Below, piece by piece: positions 20,404-31,275 of a DNA stretch of 64,000 nt. Below the pieces are notes generated by a model, which saw nothing but the letters and a program-made list of their open reading frames with translations, was not told the DNA's origin and did not search any database. The DNA lies in NCBI RefSeq assembly GCF_002259485.1, contig NZ_NPGA01000012.1, positions 62,001 to 126,000 on the forward strand. The letters run 5' to 3'. Position 1 is the stretch's first letter, and each line of letters begins with the position of its first letter. Source of the stretch: Rhodococcus sp. 14-1411-2a (GTDB lineage: Bacteria; Actinomycetota; Actinomycetes; Mycobacteriales; Mycobacteriaceae). The translations under genes and the position numbers were made by a program.

Positions 20404-22035
20404 ATGGTCACTCTGAACGAATTCAGATCCTGGGACAGCCGCGTGCTGGTAGCGGCGTCCGACAGCCTGATGCACCGGTGGCGGGAGGTGGCCACCGTGC
20501 ACGACTCGGTCACCGACGACATCGTGGGAGACGGGTGGGCCGGTCCCGCGGCCGAGGCTGCGCGGGAGGCGATGAGACGTATCCGGTCGGATCTGGCAGA
20601 CGCCGCAGCCGAGTTGCTTCGGATCGCGACATGCACCGCGGATGCCTCGATCGACATGGCCGGCTTGGTCGCTGCGCTTCGCTCGGTGGAGCGGACGGCG
20701 GCGGAGGAGCGATTCGCGGTCGCATCCGACGGCTCGGTGTTCGACCTTGCAGCGTCGTATTCGGTTGCGCTGGTGGACTTGTGGTCGACGATGCGCGAGC
20801 GACGGCGGTGCCGTGAGGAGCTCGCCGAACGAATCGCACAGCTGATTCGTACGGCCACGGATTTCGACGACATCCTTGCCCGACGCCTCGTCGGGGGAAC
20901 CTCCGCAGCCTCCGTTGCGACGGCAGTTGCGGCTTGGGTGCCGCGCGACGGCACACCGGCGGCCAACGCTGCTTTCTGGAGCGCACTCTCGACTGCAGCC
21001 CGTACCAGGTTGCTGGTCGAACAGCCGGCGCTGATCGGCAATCTCGACGGCCTGCCGGGTCGGGTGCGTGACAGCGCCAACCGCCGGGTGTTGGCCGCAG
21101 AGCGTGTCCGCCTTCGCGCCGTCGAAGTCGAACTACAGAAAGAGTTGTCCGACAACGTGTTCGGCGGAATTTTCAGCGACGCCGACGCCGGGCTCGAACA
21201 AACGCGCACTCGGTTGACAGCACTCGATGCGATCGACGCGACGCTGGCGCTGGGGGCTCGGCAGCTCCTGGTCCTCGACAATTCCTCGTACGAGGAGACG
21301 ATGGCGGCCGTCGCGGTGGGAGATGTCGACACGGCGACCCATGTCGCCGTGTTCGTGCCCGGTCTCGGCTCGACCGTGCACGGAAACCTTCCCCGCTACG
21401 ACGGCGAGATGGAGAACATCAAAAACACTGTGCAGCAGCTTGTTTCGAGAGATCCGGCGCAGTCTGCGGCTGCGGTGACATGGCTGGACTACCAGGCACC
21501 TCAGCTCGGTTGGAGCTTGCTCGATCCGGACCGGACCGTGGCCTCGGGTGCGGCTGCGCAGGCAGGAGCGGATCGGTTGATCCCGTTCCTGAACGGTCTC
21601 GACGCTGCACGGGCGAGCGATCCGCATCTGTCGGTGTTGGCCCACTCGTACGGATCGCTCACCGCGGCAACTGCTCTTCGAGACGACACCGGGGTCGACG
21701 ATTTCGTGGCTCTCGGTTCACCGGGACTCGGCACACACAGCCTCGCAGATCTCCAGATTCCCGTCGGACACGTCTTCGCGGCGGAGGCCACGGGCGACAT
21801 CGTCGCCGACCTGGGTGCATTCGGCCGCGATCCAGGGGCGCTGGACGGAATCACTCTGCTGTCCACGGAGCAATCCGACAGTGCCGGCCGCTCGATCGGG
21901 CACAGCGACTATCTCACCGAGGGCTCCGCCAGCGGCGACAACACGGCACTGGTCGTCGCCGACCGCAGCGCGGAGGCCGTGATCAGAACCAGGCCGGGTC
22001 TGTTCGACCTACTGCAGAAGGTGCTGTACCTATGA
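20404..22035 (+). CDS. DUF1023 alpha/beta hydrolase with WXG100-like N-terminus
   Basis: This 543-residue protein starts MVTLNEFRSWDSRVL. Residues 1-150 are helical and contain GDGWAGPAA, resembling WXG-type helical hairpins of secreted actinobacterial proteins. Residues 300-530 form a DUF1023 alpha/beta hydrolase fold, with FVPGLGSTVHGN near 320 and nucleophile elbow LAHSYGS near 418. No signal peptide is apparent; type VII-like export is possible but not shown. Its stop overlaps the convergent cwsA stop by six bases. Confidence 0.8.
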   Translation: MVTLNEFRSWDSRVLVAASDSLMHRWREVATVHDSVTDDIVGDGWAGPAAEAAREAMRRIRSDLADAAAELLRIATCTADASIDMAGLVAALRSVERTAAEERFAVASDGSVFDLAASYSVALVDLWSTMRERRRCREELAERIAQLIRTATDFDDILARRLVGGTSAASVATAVAAWVPRDGTPAANAAFWSALSTAARTRLLVEQPALIGNLDGLPGRVRDSANRRVLAAERVRLRAVEVELQKELSDNVFGGIFSDADAGLEQTRTRLTALDAIDATLALGARQLLVLDNSSYEETMAAVAVGDVDTATHVAVFVPGLGSTVHGNLPRYDGEMENIKNTVQQLVSRDPAQSAAAVTWLDYQAPQLGWSLLDPDRTVASGAAAQAGADRLIPFLNGLDAARASDPHLSVLAHSYGSLTAATALRDDTGVDDFVALGSPGLGTHSLADLQIPVGHVFAAEATGDIVADLGAFGRDPGALDGITLLSTEQSDSAGRSIGHSDYLTEGSASGDNTALVVADRSAEAVIRTRPGLFDLLQKVLYL

Positions 22036-22410
22036 CGACGTGTCGTCGTAGTCGGTCAGGCTCGGCGGGACATCGGCGGGCGGCGGCACCTCGTTGCGAC
22101 GACGGCCGAGGAAGAACACGACACCTCCCACAACGGCAGCAACGGCACCGAACACCAGAACTCGCCGGGCCCGACGTGATCCCGAGTCGACCGTGACGAG
22201 TTCTCGGGTGCGATTCGCTTCGGCGATACGCTCCGCGGTCACTGCCCGCCGCTGCGCAGCCTGCTTTCGGGCCAGTCCGTAACCCTGTTTGGCCAGCAGC
22301 AGGCCGACTCCGGCCGGGCCCTTGCTCGCGGCGGATGCGGCACCGAGCAGGGCGGACGCTGCGGTACCTGTGGTCGACCGACCCTGGTCGGGCTTCGTTG
22401 TGCTCGTCAT
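22030..22410 (-). CDS. cwsA: Cell wall synthesis protein CwsA
   Basis: This is a 126-residue protein with a polar Ala/Thr-rich N-terminus, a basic helical middle and one membrane helix near residues 90-110 flanked by RRARR and RRR. In mycobacteria CwsA (Rv0008c position) interacts with Wag31 and CrgA and affects polar growth and shape. ATG 22410 has GAGGGT upstream; a longer in-frame extension has no support. Identity rests mainly on position between gyrA and ppiA plus topology. It overlaps the convergent neighbour by six bases. Confidence 0.78.
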   Translation of the reverse strand: MTSTTKPDQGRSTTGTAASALLGAASAASKGPAGVGLLLAKQGYGLARKQAAQRRAVTAERIAEANRTRELVTVDSGSRRARRVLVFGAVAAVVGGVVFFLGRRRNEVPPPADVPPSLTDYDDTSS

Positions 22411-22504
22411 ACCCTCACTGTTCCACAACACGGCCCCGCTGAACCCTCCCGATACACCCGACTCGACGCCCGTTGTGAACTGCCCGATCACCCGAGATGG
22501 CACG

Positions 22505-23041
22505 ATGGAGGGCGTGACTTCACCAAACAAGACCCAAACGGCCACGCTGCACACCAACCGCGGCGATATCGTCATCGAACTGTTCGGCAATCACGCCCCC
22601 AAGACCGTCGCGAACTTCGTCGGTCTCGCGGACGGATCCAAGGAGTACACGACTCAGAACGCGTCGGGTGCCAAGACCGGACCGTTCTACGACGGCGCAG
22701 TCTTCCACCGCGTCATCGACGGCTTCATGATCCAGGGCGGCGACCCCACCGGCACCGGTGCAGGCGGACCGGGCTACAAGTTCGAGGACGAGTTCCACCC
22801 GGAGCTCTCCTTCGATCGCCCGTACCTGCTGGCCATGGCAAATGCCGGCCCCGGCACCAACGGCTCGCAGTTCTTCATCACCACCGGCAAGACCCCGCAC
22901 CTCAACCGCAAGCACTCCATCTTCGGTGAGGTCACCGACGAGGCGTCGAAGAAGGTCGTCGACGCGATCTCGAGCACGCCGGTCGGCCGCGGAGATCGTC
23001 CGGTGGACGAGGTCGTCATCAACAACGTCACCATCGCTTGA
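22505..23041 (+). CDS. ppiA: Peptidyl-prolyl cis-trans isomerase A (cyclophilin)
   Basis: This is a 178-residue cyclophilin that speeds proline isomerisation in folding proteins. The catalytic fold is clear: [19 protein letters not shown] (near 66-84), [23 protein letters not shown] (near 113-128) and HSIFGEV. No signal peptide is present, so it is cytoplasmic. ATG 22505 is used; GTG 22514, two codons after GGAGG, is a possible alternative. It lies in the same position as mycobacterial ppiA (Rv0009). Confidence 0.96.
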   Translation: MEGVTSPNKTQTATLHTNRGDIVIELFGNHAPKTVANFVGLADGSKEYTTQNASGAKTGPFYDGAVFHRVIDGFMIQGGDPTGTGAGGPGYKFEDEFHPELSFDRPYLLAMANAGPGTNGSQFFITTGKTPHLNRKHSIFGEVTDEASKKVVDAISSTPVGRGDRPVDEVVINNVTIA

Positions 23042-23065
23042 TCTGACCGAAGGACTTTCGACAAG

Positions 23066-23995
23066 ATGACGAACCCCGGCTGGGGTGGCGCGTACGGCGA
23101 CCAGCCCAACCCACCCCAGTCGGTGTGCGTCCGACATCCCGATCGCCCCACCGGCCTGGCCTGCTCGCGCTGCGGCAGGCCCGCGTGCCCGCAATGTCTG
23201 CAGGCCGCCGCGGTCGGACAGCACTGTGTCGACTGCGTGCGAGAAGGCAACAAGAACGTCCGCACTGCGCAGACCGTCGCCGGTGCGCCGATGGCACGAT
23301 CCGCCAAGACTCCGCTGACCTACGCCCTGATCGCCGTCAACGTGATCGTCTATGCCATCACGGTGGCGCAGTCCGGCGATCCGATGAACAACACTTCCGG
23401 ATCCGAGCTCGCCCGCGGTTGGGCTCTCAACAGCCTGCTCGTCGCCGACGGCGACGTGTTCCGGCTGATCGGCAGCGGCTTCGTCCACTACGGGCCGATC
23501 CACCTGCTCGTGAACATGTTCGCGCTGTACATCATCGGCCGTGACGTCGAACTCGTGCTCGGTCGAACCCGCTACCTGGTCGTCTACTTCCTCTCCTTGC
23601 TCGGAGGAAGCGCGTCGGTGATGCTGCTGGAGAACCCACTGACGCTCACCGTCGGCGCGTCCGGTGCAGTCTTCGGTCTACTGGGCGCACAGGCCGTGAT
23701 CCTGCTGCGGCTCAAGCGAAGCCCGGCACCCATCCTCATCATCATCGCGGTGAACATCTTCATCAGCATCTCGATCCCCAGCATCTCGCTGTGGGGACAT
23801 ATGGGCGGACTCGTCGCCGGAGCCGCCGCCACCGCCGGTCTGGTGTTCTTGTCCAACCGAACCCGAGACACGGGACTACAACGAACCAGGGCCGGCCTGT
23901 CCATGGCATGGCTCTCGGTCACCGCCGTTGCTCTGGTGTCCCTGGGCATCATCGCCATCCGTGTACTCGACCTGCGCGCCCAGATGGGCCTCTAG
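23066..23995 (+). CDS. Rhomboid family intramembrane serine protease with zinc-finger N-terminus
   Basis: The 309-residue protein has an N-terminal B-box-like segment with four Cys and His pairs (CVRHPDRPTGLACSRCGRPAC, then CLQ, HCVDC; residues 21-60). The rhomboid core follows, with six hydrophobic helices (about 80-300), catalytic serine in GASGAVFG (near 195) and histidine in WGHMGG (near 238). It should cleave membrane-spanning substrates. It follows ppiA by 24 bases and is probably cotranscribed. The role of the zinc-binding domain is unknown. Confidence 0.93.
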   Translation: MTNPGWGGAYGDQPNPPQSVCVRHPDRPTGLACSRCGRPACPQCLQAAAVGQHCVDCVREGNKNVRTAQTVAGAPMARSAKTPLTYALIAVNVIVYAITVAQSGDPMNNTSGSELARGWALNSLLVADGDVFRLIGSGFVHYGPIHLLVNMFALYIIGRDVELVLGRTRYLVVYFLSLLGGSASVMLLENPLTLTVGASGAVFGLLGAQAVILLRLKRSPAPILIIIAVNIFISISIPSISLWGHMGGLVAGAAATAGLVFLSNRTRDTGLQRTRAGLSMAWLSVTAVALVSLGIIAIRVLDLRAQMGL

Positions 23996-23998
23996 CTA

Positions 23999-24053
23999 GT
24001 CCACTCGATGTGACATTGACCCCCGAAAAGTCCACTGAATGTCACATTGAGTG
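23999..24053 (+). repeat. 52-bp palindromic intergenic repeat, copy 2
   Basis: The core is 24002-24053, starting CACTCGATGTGACATT and ending ATGTCACATTGAGTG. This is the most symmetrical copy, with 15 of 16 arm bases paired. It fills the gap between the converging rhomboid and PH-domain genes, so it could end transcription from both sides. Confidence 0.92.
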
Positions 24054-24072
24054 ACCACGGGGGGCCGCACGG

Positions 24073-24558
24073 TCAGGTGTTTCGAGGCACCAAGCCGTGG
24101 GTTTCGAGTGCGTCGTATACGTCGCGGGGATCGGTTCCGAGGTCCCATCTGCCGAAGATGATCAGTCGATCGTCGTCTTCGCCGGGTGGGTGGATGTCGA
24201 GTTCGAGCATCGGTACGCGTCGGCCGAGGCGTGGGTATTTCACGATTTTGACGCGCACGATGTCGTTGCGGGTGTATGTGCGTAGGCCGCCGAGGCGTTT
24301 CATCACCAGAGTTCCGTTGTGGGTGATGGCCAGTCGTGGGCGTTGTGCGGCGGCGAGTGCGGCGATGATCCACATTCCGACGGCCGCGAGTCCGACGAGG
24401 AATGTTCCGGCTGCGTCGGTGGAGGAGAGTGCGGCACCGATTCCGAGGGTGATTCCGCCTGCGACCAGGGCTGCGACGGCGATGAGGGGCGTCGCCCATC
24501 GCTGTTCGTATACACCCTGTGGATCGTTTTCAGAGTTATCCACAGGGTTTATCCACAT
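24073..24558 (-). CDS. PH-domain membrane protein (Rv0010c-type)
   Basis: This 161-residue protein has two hydrophobic helices (about 25-45 and 52-70) followed by a bacterial PH-like domain (RPRLAITHNGTLVMKRL, then DDRLIIFGRWDLGTDP). The same gene lies beside crgA in mycobacteria. Function is unknown. ATG 24558 sits inside two DnaA boxes that encode its first residues (MWINPVDN); no ribosome site precedes it. A downstream GTG at 24513 is an alternative start, which would leave the boxes upstream of the gene. Confidence 0.8.
   Translation of the reverse strand: MWINPVDNSENDPQGVYEQRWATPLIAVAALVAGGITLGIGAALSSTDAAGTFLVGLAAVGMWIIAALAAAQRPRLAITHNGTLVMKRLGGLRTYTRNDIVRVKIVKYPRLGRRVPMLELDIHPPGEDDDRLIIFGRWDLGTDPRDVYDALETHGLVPRNT
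24518..24557. promoter_or_regulatory. Tandem DnaA boxes at the PH-domain gene start
   Basis: Two perfect TTATCCACA boxes at 24536-24544 and 24549-24557 are in direct repeat with a four-base spacer. A 7/9 match, TGTGGATCG, lies at 24518-24526. Further copies follow beyond crgA (24906 and 24930). Confidence 0.7.
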
Positions 24559-24594
24559 TGGGGATGAATGACATCGATGTAACTCGGCAGGTTC

Positions 24595-24858
24595 TCAGCG
24601 CCACCGCATGGTCATGACGAGTCCGACGACCATGAAGCCGAAGCCGATCAGGAAGTTGTAGGCGCCGAGATTTCCGATGAAGGCGATGTCCTCGGAAGCG
24701 AGGTAGTAGACGATCAGCCACAGCAGCCCGACCAGCATGAATCCCAGCATCAGCACCACGTACCAGACCGGTGACGGTCCGGCGTTGACCTTGACCGGCG
24801 TACGGTTCGCCGGGTTGATCGTGTAGTCGTTCTTCTTCCGTACCTTCGACTTCGGCAT
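24595..24858 (-). CDS. crgA: Cell division protein CrgA
   Basis: This is an 87-residue membrane protein with a basic N-terminus (MPKSKVRKKNDY) and two membrane helices (about residues 30-50 and 65-85), ending MTMRWR. CrgA links FtsZ, PBPs and CwsA at the divisome; in streptomycetes it inhibits premature septation. The size, motif and location are as in mycobacteria (Rv0011c). Confidence 0.96.
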   Translation of the reverse strand: MPKSKVRKKNDYTINPANRTPVKVNAGPSPVWYVVLMLGFMLVGLLWLIVYYLASEDIAFIGNLGAYNFLIGFGFMVVGLVMTMRWR

Positions 24859-24905
24859 TGCTTCCTCTTCGCGTTCGTGACGGCCCGCGGCACTGCGGCC
24901 GTACC

Positions 24906-24938
24906 TGTGGACAACTGACGATCGGAACCTGTGGATCG
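24906..24938. promoter_or_regulatory. DnaA-box-like sites upstream of crgA
   Basis: TGTGGACAA at 24906-24914 is a perfect TTGTCCACA box on the minus strand. TGTGGATCG at 24930-24938 is a 7/9 match. They lie 48-80 bases before the crgA start and 40-75 bases before the divergent DUF881 gene, so they fall in the shared promoter region. Confidence 0.6.
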
Positions 24939-24980
24939 ACGGGTGCCGCGCGTCCCCAGGCTATTGTCGCCTGAAGGACC

Positions 24981-25808
24981 GTGACGGTCACCGACCCGGT
25001 TGCTGTACACGCTAACGCAGGTGAGCCCAGCACCGACCCACCGGACAAATTGCGAGCACCCGTGACACGACGATCGACTGCCCCCGCCGACACTCGTTGG
25101 TGGGTGCTCGCCGTCGCGGTGTGCGCTGTCGTCGGTCTGCTGCTCGGTACCACCAGACACGTGTCCGACGGTGCCGAACTCCGTGGAGGGGACACCACCA
25201 GACTGGCCGACCTCGTCGATGCAGCTCAGAGCAGCAGTGTGGAGGCCGAGCGCAGCAGGGACACGCTCGAGCAGCAAGTGGACACCATTCAGCAGCGAAC
25301 CGCGTCCGTCGACACCGACGTCGCCGACGCACTGGCCCGGACCGATTCCCTGGCCGACGCGGCGGGCCGCGAGGCCGCGTCCGGCGGGGGTGTGACCGTC
25401 ACGATGGCGGACGCTCCCCGTGGACCGGACGGCTCGTACGCGTCCGATGCATCCGTCGACGATCTGGTGGTTCATCAGGTCGATGTTCAGAGCGTGCTCA
25501 ACGCGTTGTGGGCCGGTGGAGCGTCGGCGATCGCGATGCAAGATCAACGGTTGGTGGCCTCGTCGGCTCCGCGCTGCATCGGGAACACCCTTCTGCTCGG
25601 CGGGCGTACGTACAGTCCGCCGTACGTGATGACGGCGATCGGGGATTCGGATCGGCTGCGCGCGGCGTTGAAGAACGAGCCGGGTGTGCGGTTGTACGAG
25701 CAGTACGCGCTGAGATACGGCCTCCGCTACGACGTCGCGGTGTCCGAGGACCTCTCGGTGCCCGCGTACTCCGAATCGGTGCGCATGCGGTATGCACAGC
25801 CTCGCTGA
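24981..25808 (+). CDS. DUF881 membrane-anchored protein
   Basis: The 275-residue product has one membrane helix near residues 42-62, a coiled-coil-like stretch (about 85-135) and the DUF881 domain after it (VDDLVVHQVDVQSVLNALWA near 165, then CIGNTLLLGGRTYSPPYV). Homologues occupy this spot in mycobacteria (Rv0012). Function is unknown; an extracytoplasmic envelope role is likely from topology. GTG 24981 follows GAAGGACC. trpG starts 13 bases after its stop. Confidence 0.88.
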   Translation: MTVTDPVAVHANAGEPSTDPPDKLRAPVTRRSTAPADTRWWVLAVAVCAVVGLLLGTTRHVSDGAELRGGDTTRLADLVDAAQSSSVEAERSRDTLEQQVDTIQQRTASVDTDVADALARTDSLADAAGREAASGGGVTVTMADAPRGPDGSYASDASVDDLVVHQVDVQSVLNALWAGGASAIAMQDQRLVASSAPRCIGNTLLLGGRTYSPPYVMTAIGDSDRLRAALKNEPGVRLYEQYALRYGLRYDVAVSEDLSVPAYSESVRMRYAQPR

Positions 25809-25821
25809 GTACGCTGTCCAC

Positions 25822-26463
25822 ATGCGTATTCTCGTCGTCGACAACTACGACAGCTTCGTCTTCAACCTCGTCCAGTACCTGGGTCAGTTGAATGCCGATG
25901 TCGAGGTCTGGCGCAACGACGACGAGCGCCTCACCGATCGCGATGCCGTCGCGGCCCGGTTCGACGGCATTCTGCTCAGTCCGGGACCGGGCACGCCGCA
26001 GCGCGCAGGTGCCACGATGGATCTGGTCTCGGCCAGCGCCCGCACGAAGACGCCCCTGCTCGGGGTCTGTCTGGGCCATCAGGCGATCGGCGCAGCCTTC
26101 GGTGCCACCGTCGAGAAGGCCCCGGAACTGCTGCACGGCAAGACGAGTCTGGTGCACCATTCGGGCGTCGGAGTTCTCGAGGGCATGAACGAGCCCTTCA
26201 CCGCCACTCGCTACCACTCGCTGACCGTCCGGGAGGACACCATCCCGGCCGAACTCGAGATCATCGGGCGTACCGAATCCGGTCTGGTCATGGCGATGAG
26301 GCACACCGAGCTACCGATTCACGGCGTCCAGTTCCACCCGGAGTCCATCCTCACCGAGGGCGGACACCGCATGCTGGCGAACTGGCTGACCGTCTGCGGA
26401 ATGCCCACCGACCCCGGTCTCGTCGCCAAGCTCGAAGCTCAGGTCGCCGAGGCGTTCGCCTGA
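25822..26463 (+). CDS. trpG: Glutamine amidotransferase (anthranilate/aminodeoxychorismate synthase component II)
   Basis: This is a 213-residue class I glutamine amidotransferase supplying ammonia from glutamine to chorismate for anthranilate or p-aminobenzoate. Motifs are DNYDSFVFNLVQYL at the start, LLSPGPGTP, nucleophile Cys in LGVCLGHQAIG (near 82) and the His-Glu pair in GVQFHPESI (near 175). The mycobacterial gene at this place is trpG/pabA. ATG 25822 is used; ten in-frame codons upstream overlap DUF881. Which synthase it serves cannot be told here. Confidence 0.92.
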   Translation: MRILVVDNYDSFVFNLVQYLGQLNADVEVWRNDDERLTDRDAVAARFDGILLSPGPGTPQRAGATMDLVSASARTKTPLLGVCLGHQAIGAAFGATVEKAPELLHGKTSLVHHSGVGVLEGMNEPFTATRYHSLTVREDTIPAELEIIGRTESGLVMAMRHTELPIHGVQFHPESILTEGGHRMLANWLTVCGMPTDPGLVAKLEAQVAEAFA

Positions 26464-26479
26464 GCTCGACCCGAGGTGT

Positions 26480-28416
26480 CTAGCCGGTCGGAATACCCAG
26501 CGCCCCGATGCTCACGGTGATGGTGTCGGACTTGCTGATCTCCGAGCCTGCCGGCTGAGTCTGGTTCACGATGCGGCCGACCATCAGTGGGTCGAGCGTC
26601 GATTGCCTCGACGTCGACAGGTCCGACGCGGTTCCGGTCCATCCTGCCGATTCCAGTGCTGTCAGAGCCTGAGCTTCGGTGAGTCCGGCCAGGTCCGGCA
26701 TCGGGATCTTGTCCCCGTTCGACACGCGCAACGTCACGACCGTGTTCTCGGCGACGTTGGCACCACCGGCGGGGTCCGTCGAGACGACCTGTCCCACCGG
26801 CTGACTGGAGTCGATGTTCTCTATCTGGACGCGGAGACCGGCACCCGCCACGTTCGGCTGCGCAACGTCGACGAGCTGGCCGACGACGTTGGGCATCCGT
26901 ACCTGCGCCGGGCCGGAACCGAGCGTGATGCGAACCTGCGAGTCGGCGTTCATGCTCACGCCCGAGGACGGGTTCTGTTCGACGACCCTGTCGAGGTTCT
27001 CCGGCGTGGACGGTGCCCGGGCGACGGTGGGATCGAGTTGAAGGCCCACCTCGTTCAAGGCGTCCGACGCCTCCTGCTGCGTTCGTCCGGTCAGTCGCGG
27101 CACCTGCACCTGCTGGGGGCCCGAGGAGACGTCGAGCTGGATGTCCCCGGGTGATTCGGTCTGCGACCCCGCGGCGGGGTTGGTGCCGATCGCGGAACCC
27201 TCGGGAACCGACGCATCCGGCCTCTCCTGCACGGTGACGCGCAGGCCGACATTCTCGAGTTCCCGCTGGGCCTCGTCAGCGACGAGGCCTGCGACGGACG
27301 GCACGGTGACGGACGTGGGCTCCGCTCCGGGACCGAGGGACCACAGGAATGCTCCGACGATCGCGACGACGATGATCGACGCCGCGGAGATCAGCGCGAT
27401 CTTCAGGCCCCGACGGCTCCTGGGTTCGTTGTCGGGTTCGGTGTGCCTCGACGGGCGGGGAGCGCCGGCGGCTGCTGCGGCCGGCTTGTCCGCGCCGGAG
27501 AAGTCCGCCTGCCGTGAATCGACCGATCCGAGAATCGTGGTGCGGTCCTCGTCGTTCATGACCATCGGGGCGCTCGGACGTTGACCGCCGAGCACCCGGA
27601 CCAGGTCGGTGCGCATCTCGGCGGCACTCTGGTAGCGGTTGGCGGGATTCTTGGCCATCGCCTTGAGGATGATCGAGTCGAGTTCACGCGGCACCGTGTC
27701 GTTGACCAGCGACGGCAGCTGAGGATCCTCGCGCACGTGCTGATAGGCGACCGCGACCGGGGAATCACCCTTGAACGGGGGCTCACCGGTGAGGATCTCG
27801 AACAGCACACAGCCGAGCGAGTAGACGTCCGATCGAGCGTCGACCTGCTCGCCGCGAGCCTGCTCGGGCGAGAGGTACTGCGCGGTTCCGATGACGGCGG
27901 CCGTCTGAGTCATCGGCGACGAGGAATCGGCGATGGCGCGCGCGATGCCGAAGTCCATCACCTTCACTGCGCCCGCGTTGTTGATCATGATGTTCGCGGG
28001 TTTGACGTCGCGGTGCACGATGCCGTTGCGGTGGCTGAAATCGAGTGCAGCACAGACGTCGGCGATGACCTCCATGGCTCGACGCGGTGCCATGGGCCCT
28101 TCGGCGCGCACGATGTCGCGGAGGGTGTCGCCGTCGACGTACTCCATGACGATGAACGGGAGCGGACCGGCTTCGGTCTCGGCTTCACCGGTGTCGTACA
28201 CGGCGACGATGGCCGGGTGGTTCAGTGCGGCCGCGTTCTGGGCTTCGCGGCGGAACCGCAGGTAGAACGTGGGGTCGCGAGCAAGATCGGCGCGCAGAAC
28301 CTTGATGGCGACGTCGCGGTCCAGCCGAGTGTCACGTGCCAGATGAACCTCGGACATGCCGCCGAATCCGAGTATCTCGCCCAGCTCGTAGCGAGAGGAG
28401 AGCGTACGGGGAGTCG

Positions 28417-28420
<4 letters not shown>
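26480..28420 (-). CDS. pknB: Ser/Thr protein kinase PknB with four PASTA domains
   Basis: This is a 646-residue transmembrane receptor kinase. The kinase domain (1-275) has the glycine loop GFGGMS (18-23), Lys40, HRDVKPAN and DFG. Its activation loop has [16 protein letters not shown] with the regulatory Thr residues. A Pro/Ser-rich juxtamembrane linker precedes a single membrane helix near 335-356. Four PASTA repeats (about 362-646) lie outside the cell and bind muropeptides. It regulates cell-wall synthesis and division. Its ATG overlaps the pknA stop. It is the last gene of the leftward operon and converges with trpG. Confidence 0.97.
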
Positions 28421-29784
<1,364 letters not shown>

Positions 29785-29790
29785 TTCACG

Positions 29791-31275
29791 TCACCTCCCC
29801 TGCAATGCGGCTGCGATGACGGCGCGCCCGATGGGTGCGGCCACGGATCCACCGGTCGCGGCGAGGGCTCGATCGCCACCGTCCTCGACGATGACGGCAA
29901 TGGCGACCTTGGGATCCTCGGCGGGTGCGAATCCGATGTACCAGGCATGCGGCGGGGTGTTGCGCGGGTCGGAACCATGTTCTGCGGTACCGGTTTTCGA
30001 TGCGATCTGGACCCCGGGGATCTTGCCCTCGCCGCTGGTGTTGTTCTCGGAGCCGATCATCAGGTCGGTCAGTGTCGCCGCGGTGGCCGAGCTGATCGCC
30101 TCGCCCATGGCCTTCGGCTGGTAGCTCGACAGGTCGGACAGGTCGGGAGATTGCAGCTGCTGCACCAGGTTCGGGGCCATCCGCACGCCGCCGTTGGCGA
30201 CGGTGGCGGCGATGACGGCGTCCTGCAGCGGGGTCAACGCCACGTCGCGCTGGCCGATGCTGGACTGGCCGAGGGCGGCGTCGTCGTCGATGGGTCCGAT
30301 GGTGCTGTCGGCGACGGTGAGCGGAATGGTCGTGTCCTCACCGATGCCGAAGGCCGCGGAGGTCTCGCGCATCCTGTCCACCCCGGTGTCGACGCCGAGC
30401 TCGACGAAGGCGGTGTTGCACGAGCGTGCGAACGCTTCACGCAGCGTCGCCGTCTGGCCACCGCCGCACGTCGAACCGTTGTAGTTCTCCAGCGTCGTCG
30501 AGGTTCCCGGCAACGTGATGTTCGACGCGGCCGTGAGTTGATCGTCCGGTGTGGCGCCCGCTTCGAGTGCGGCTGCGGTGGTGATCACCTTGAACGTCGA
30601 TCCGGGTGGGTAGGTCTGCGAGATCGCCCGGTTGACCATCGGCTTCTCGGGATCGTTGCTCAGGTTCTCCCATGCCGCGGTGGTGGTGCTGCCGTCGTGG
30701 CTGGCCAGCAGGTTCGGGTCGTAGCTGGGGGTGCTGGCCATGGCGAGGATGTTGCCGGTGGCCGGGTCGAGGGCCACTACCGAGCCGGTGTATCCCTTGG
30801 CGGTCAGCTGGTCGTACGCGACCTGCTGAACGACGGGGTCGATGGTGGTGACGACGTTGCCGCCGCGGGGGTCTCGGCCGGAGATGAGGTCGAACAGTCG
30901 TCCACCGAAGAGCCGGTCGTCGGATCCGTTGAGTACGGGGTCCTCGGCGCGTTCGAGGCCGCTGCTCGAGTACAGCATCGAGTAGTAGCCGGTGATCGGC
31001 GCGTTGGCCTGCGGGCTGGCCGGGGAGATCGAATTCTGGGGGTAGGTGCGCAGGTACTTGTAGCGGTCGTCGGTGGGGACCGAGGATGCGAGCACCTGGC
31101 CGCCTGCCGAGATCTGACCGCGCTGGCGGGAGTACTCGTCGAGCAGTACCCGTGAGTTCCTCGGGTCGGTGCGCAGATCGTCGGCCTTGATGACCTGGAG
31201 GTAAGTGGCATTGGCGAGCAGTGCCACGACCATGACCATCACGGCGATGGACACGCGGCGCAGGGGAGTGTTCAT
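29791..31275 (-). CDS. pbpA: Penicillin-binding protein PbpA (class B transpeptidase)
   Basis: This 494-residue membrane-anchored transpeptidase cross-links peptidoglycan. It has one N-terminal helix (residues 8-25) and a transpeptidase domain with STFK (serine near 225), SCN and KTGTAEHG motifs in order. PbpA in mycobacteria acts at the septum and is controlled by PknB. The ATG overlaps the rodA stop (ATGA), so translation is coupled. Confidence 0.96.
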   Translation of the reverse strand: MNTPLRRVSIAVMVMVVALLANATYLQVIKADDLRTDPRNSRVLLDEYSRQRGQISAGGQVLASSVPTDDRYKYLRTYPQNSISPASPQANAPITGYYSMLYSSSGLERAEDPVLNGSDDRLFGGRLFDLISGRDPRGGNVVTTIDPVVQQVAYDQLTAKGYTGSVVALDPATGNILAMASTPSYDPNLLASHDGSTTTAAWENLSNDPEKPMVNRAISQTYPPGSTFKVITTAAALEAGATPDDQLTAASNITLPGTSTTLENYNGSTCGGGQTATLREAFARSCNTAFVELGVDTGVDRMRETSAAFGIGEDTTIPLTVADSTIGPIDDDAALGQSSIGQRDVALTPLQDAVIAATVANGGVRMAPNLVQQLQSPDLSDLSSYQPKAMGEAISSATAATLTDLMIGSENNTSGEGKIPGVQIASKTGTAEHGSDPRNTPPHAWYIGFAPAEDPKVAIAVIVEDGGDRALAATGGSVAAPIGRAVIAAALQGR

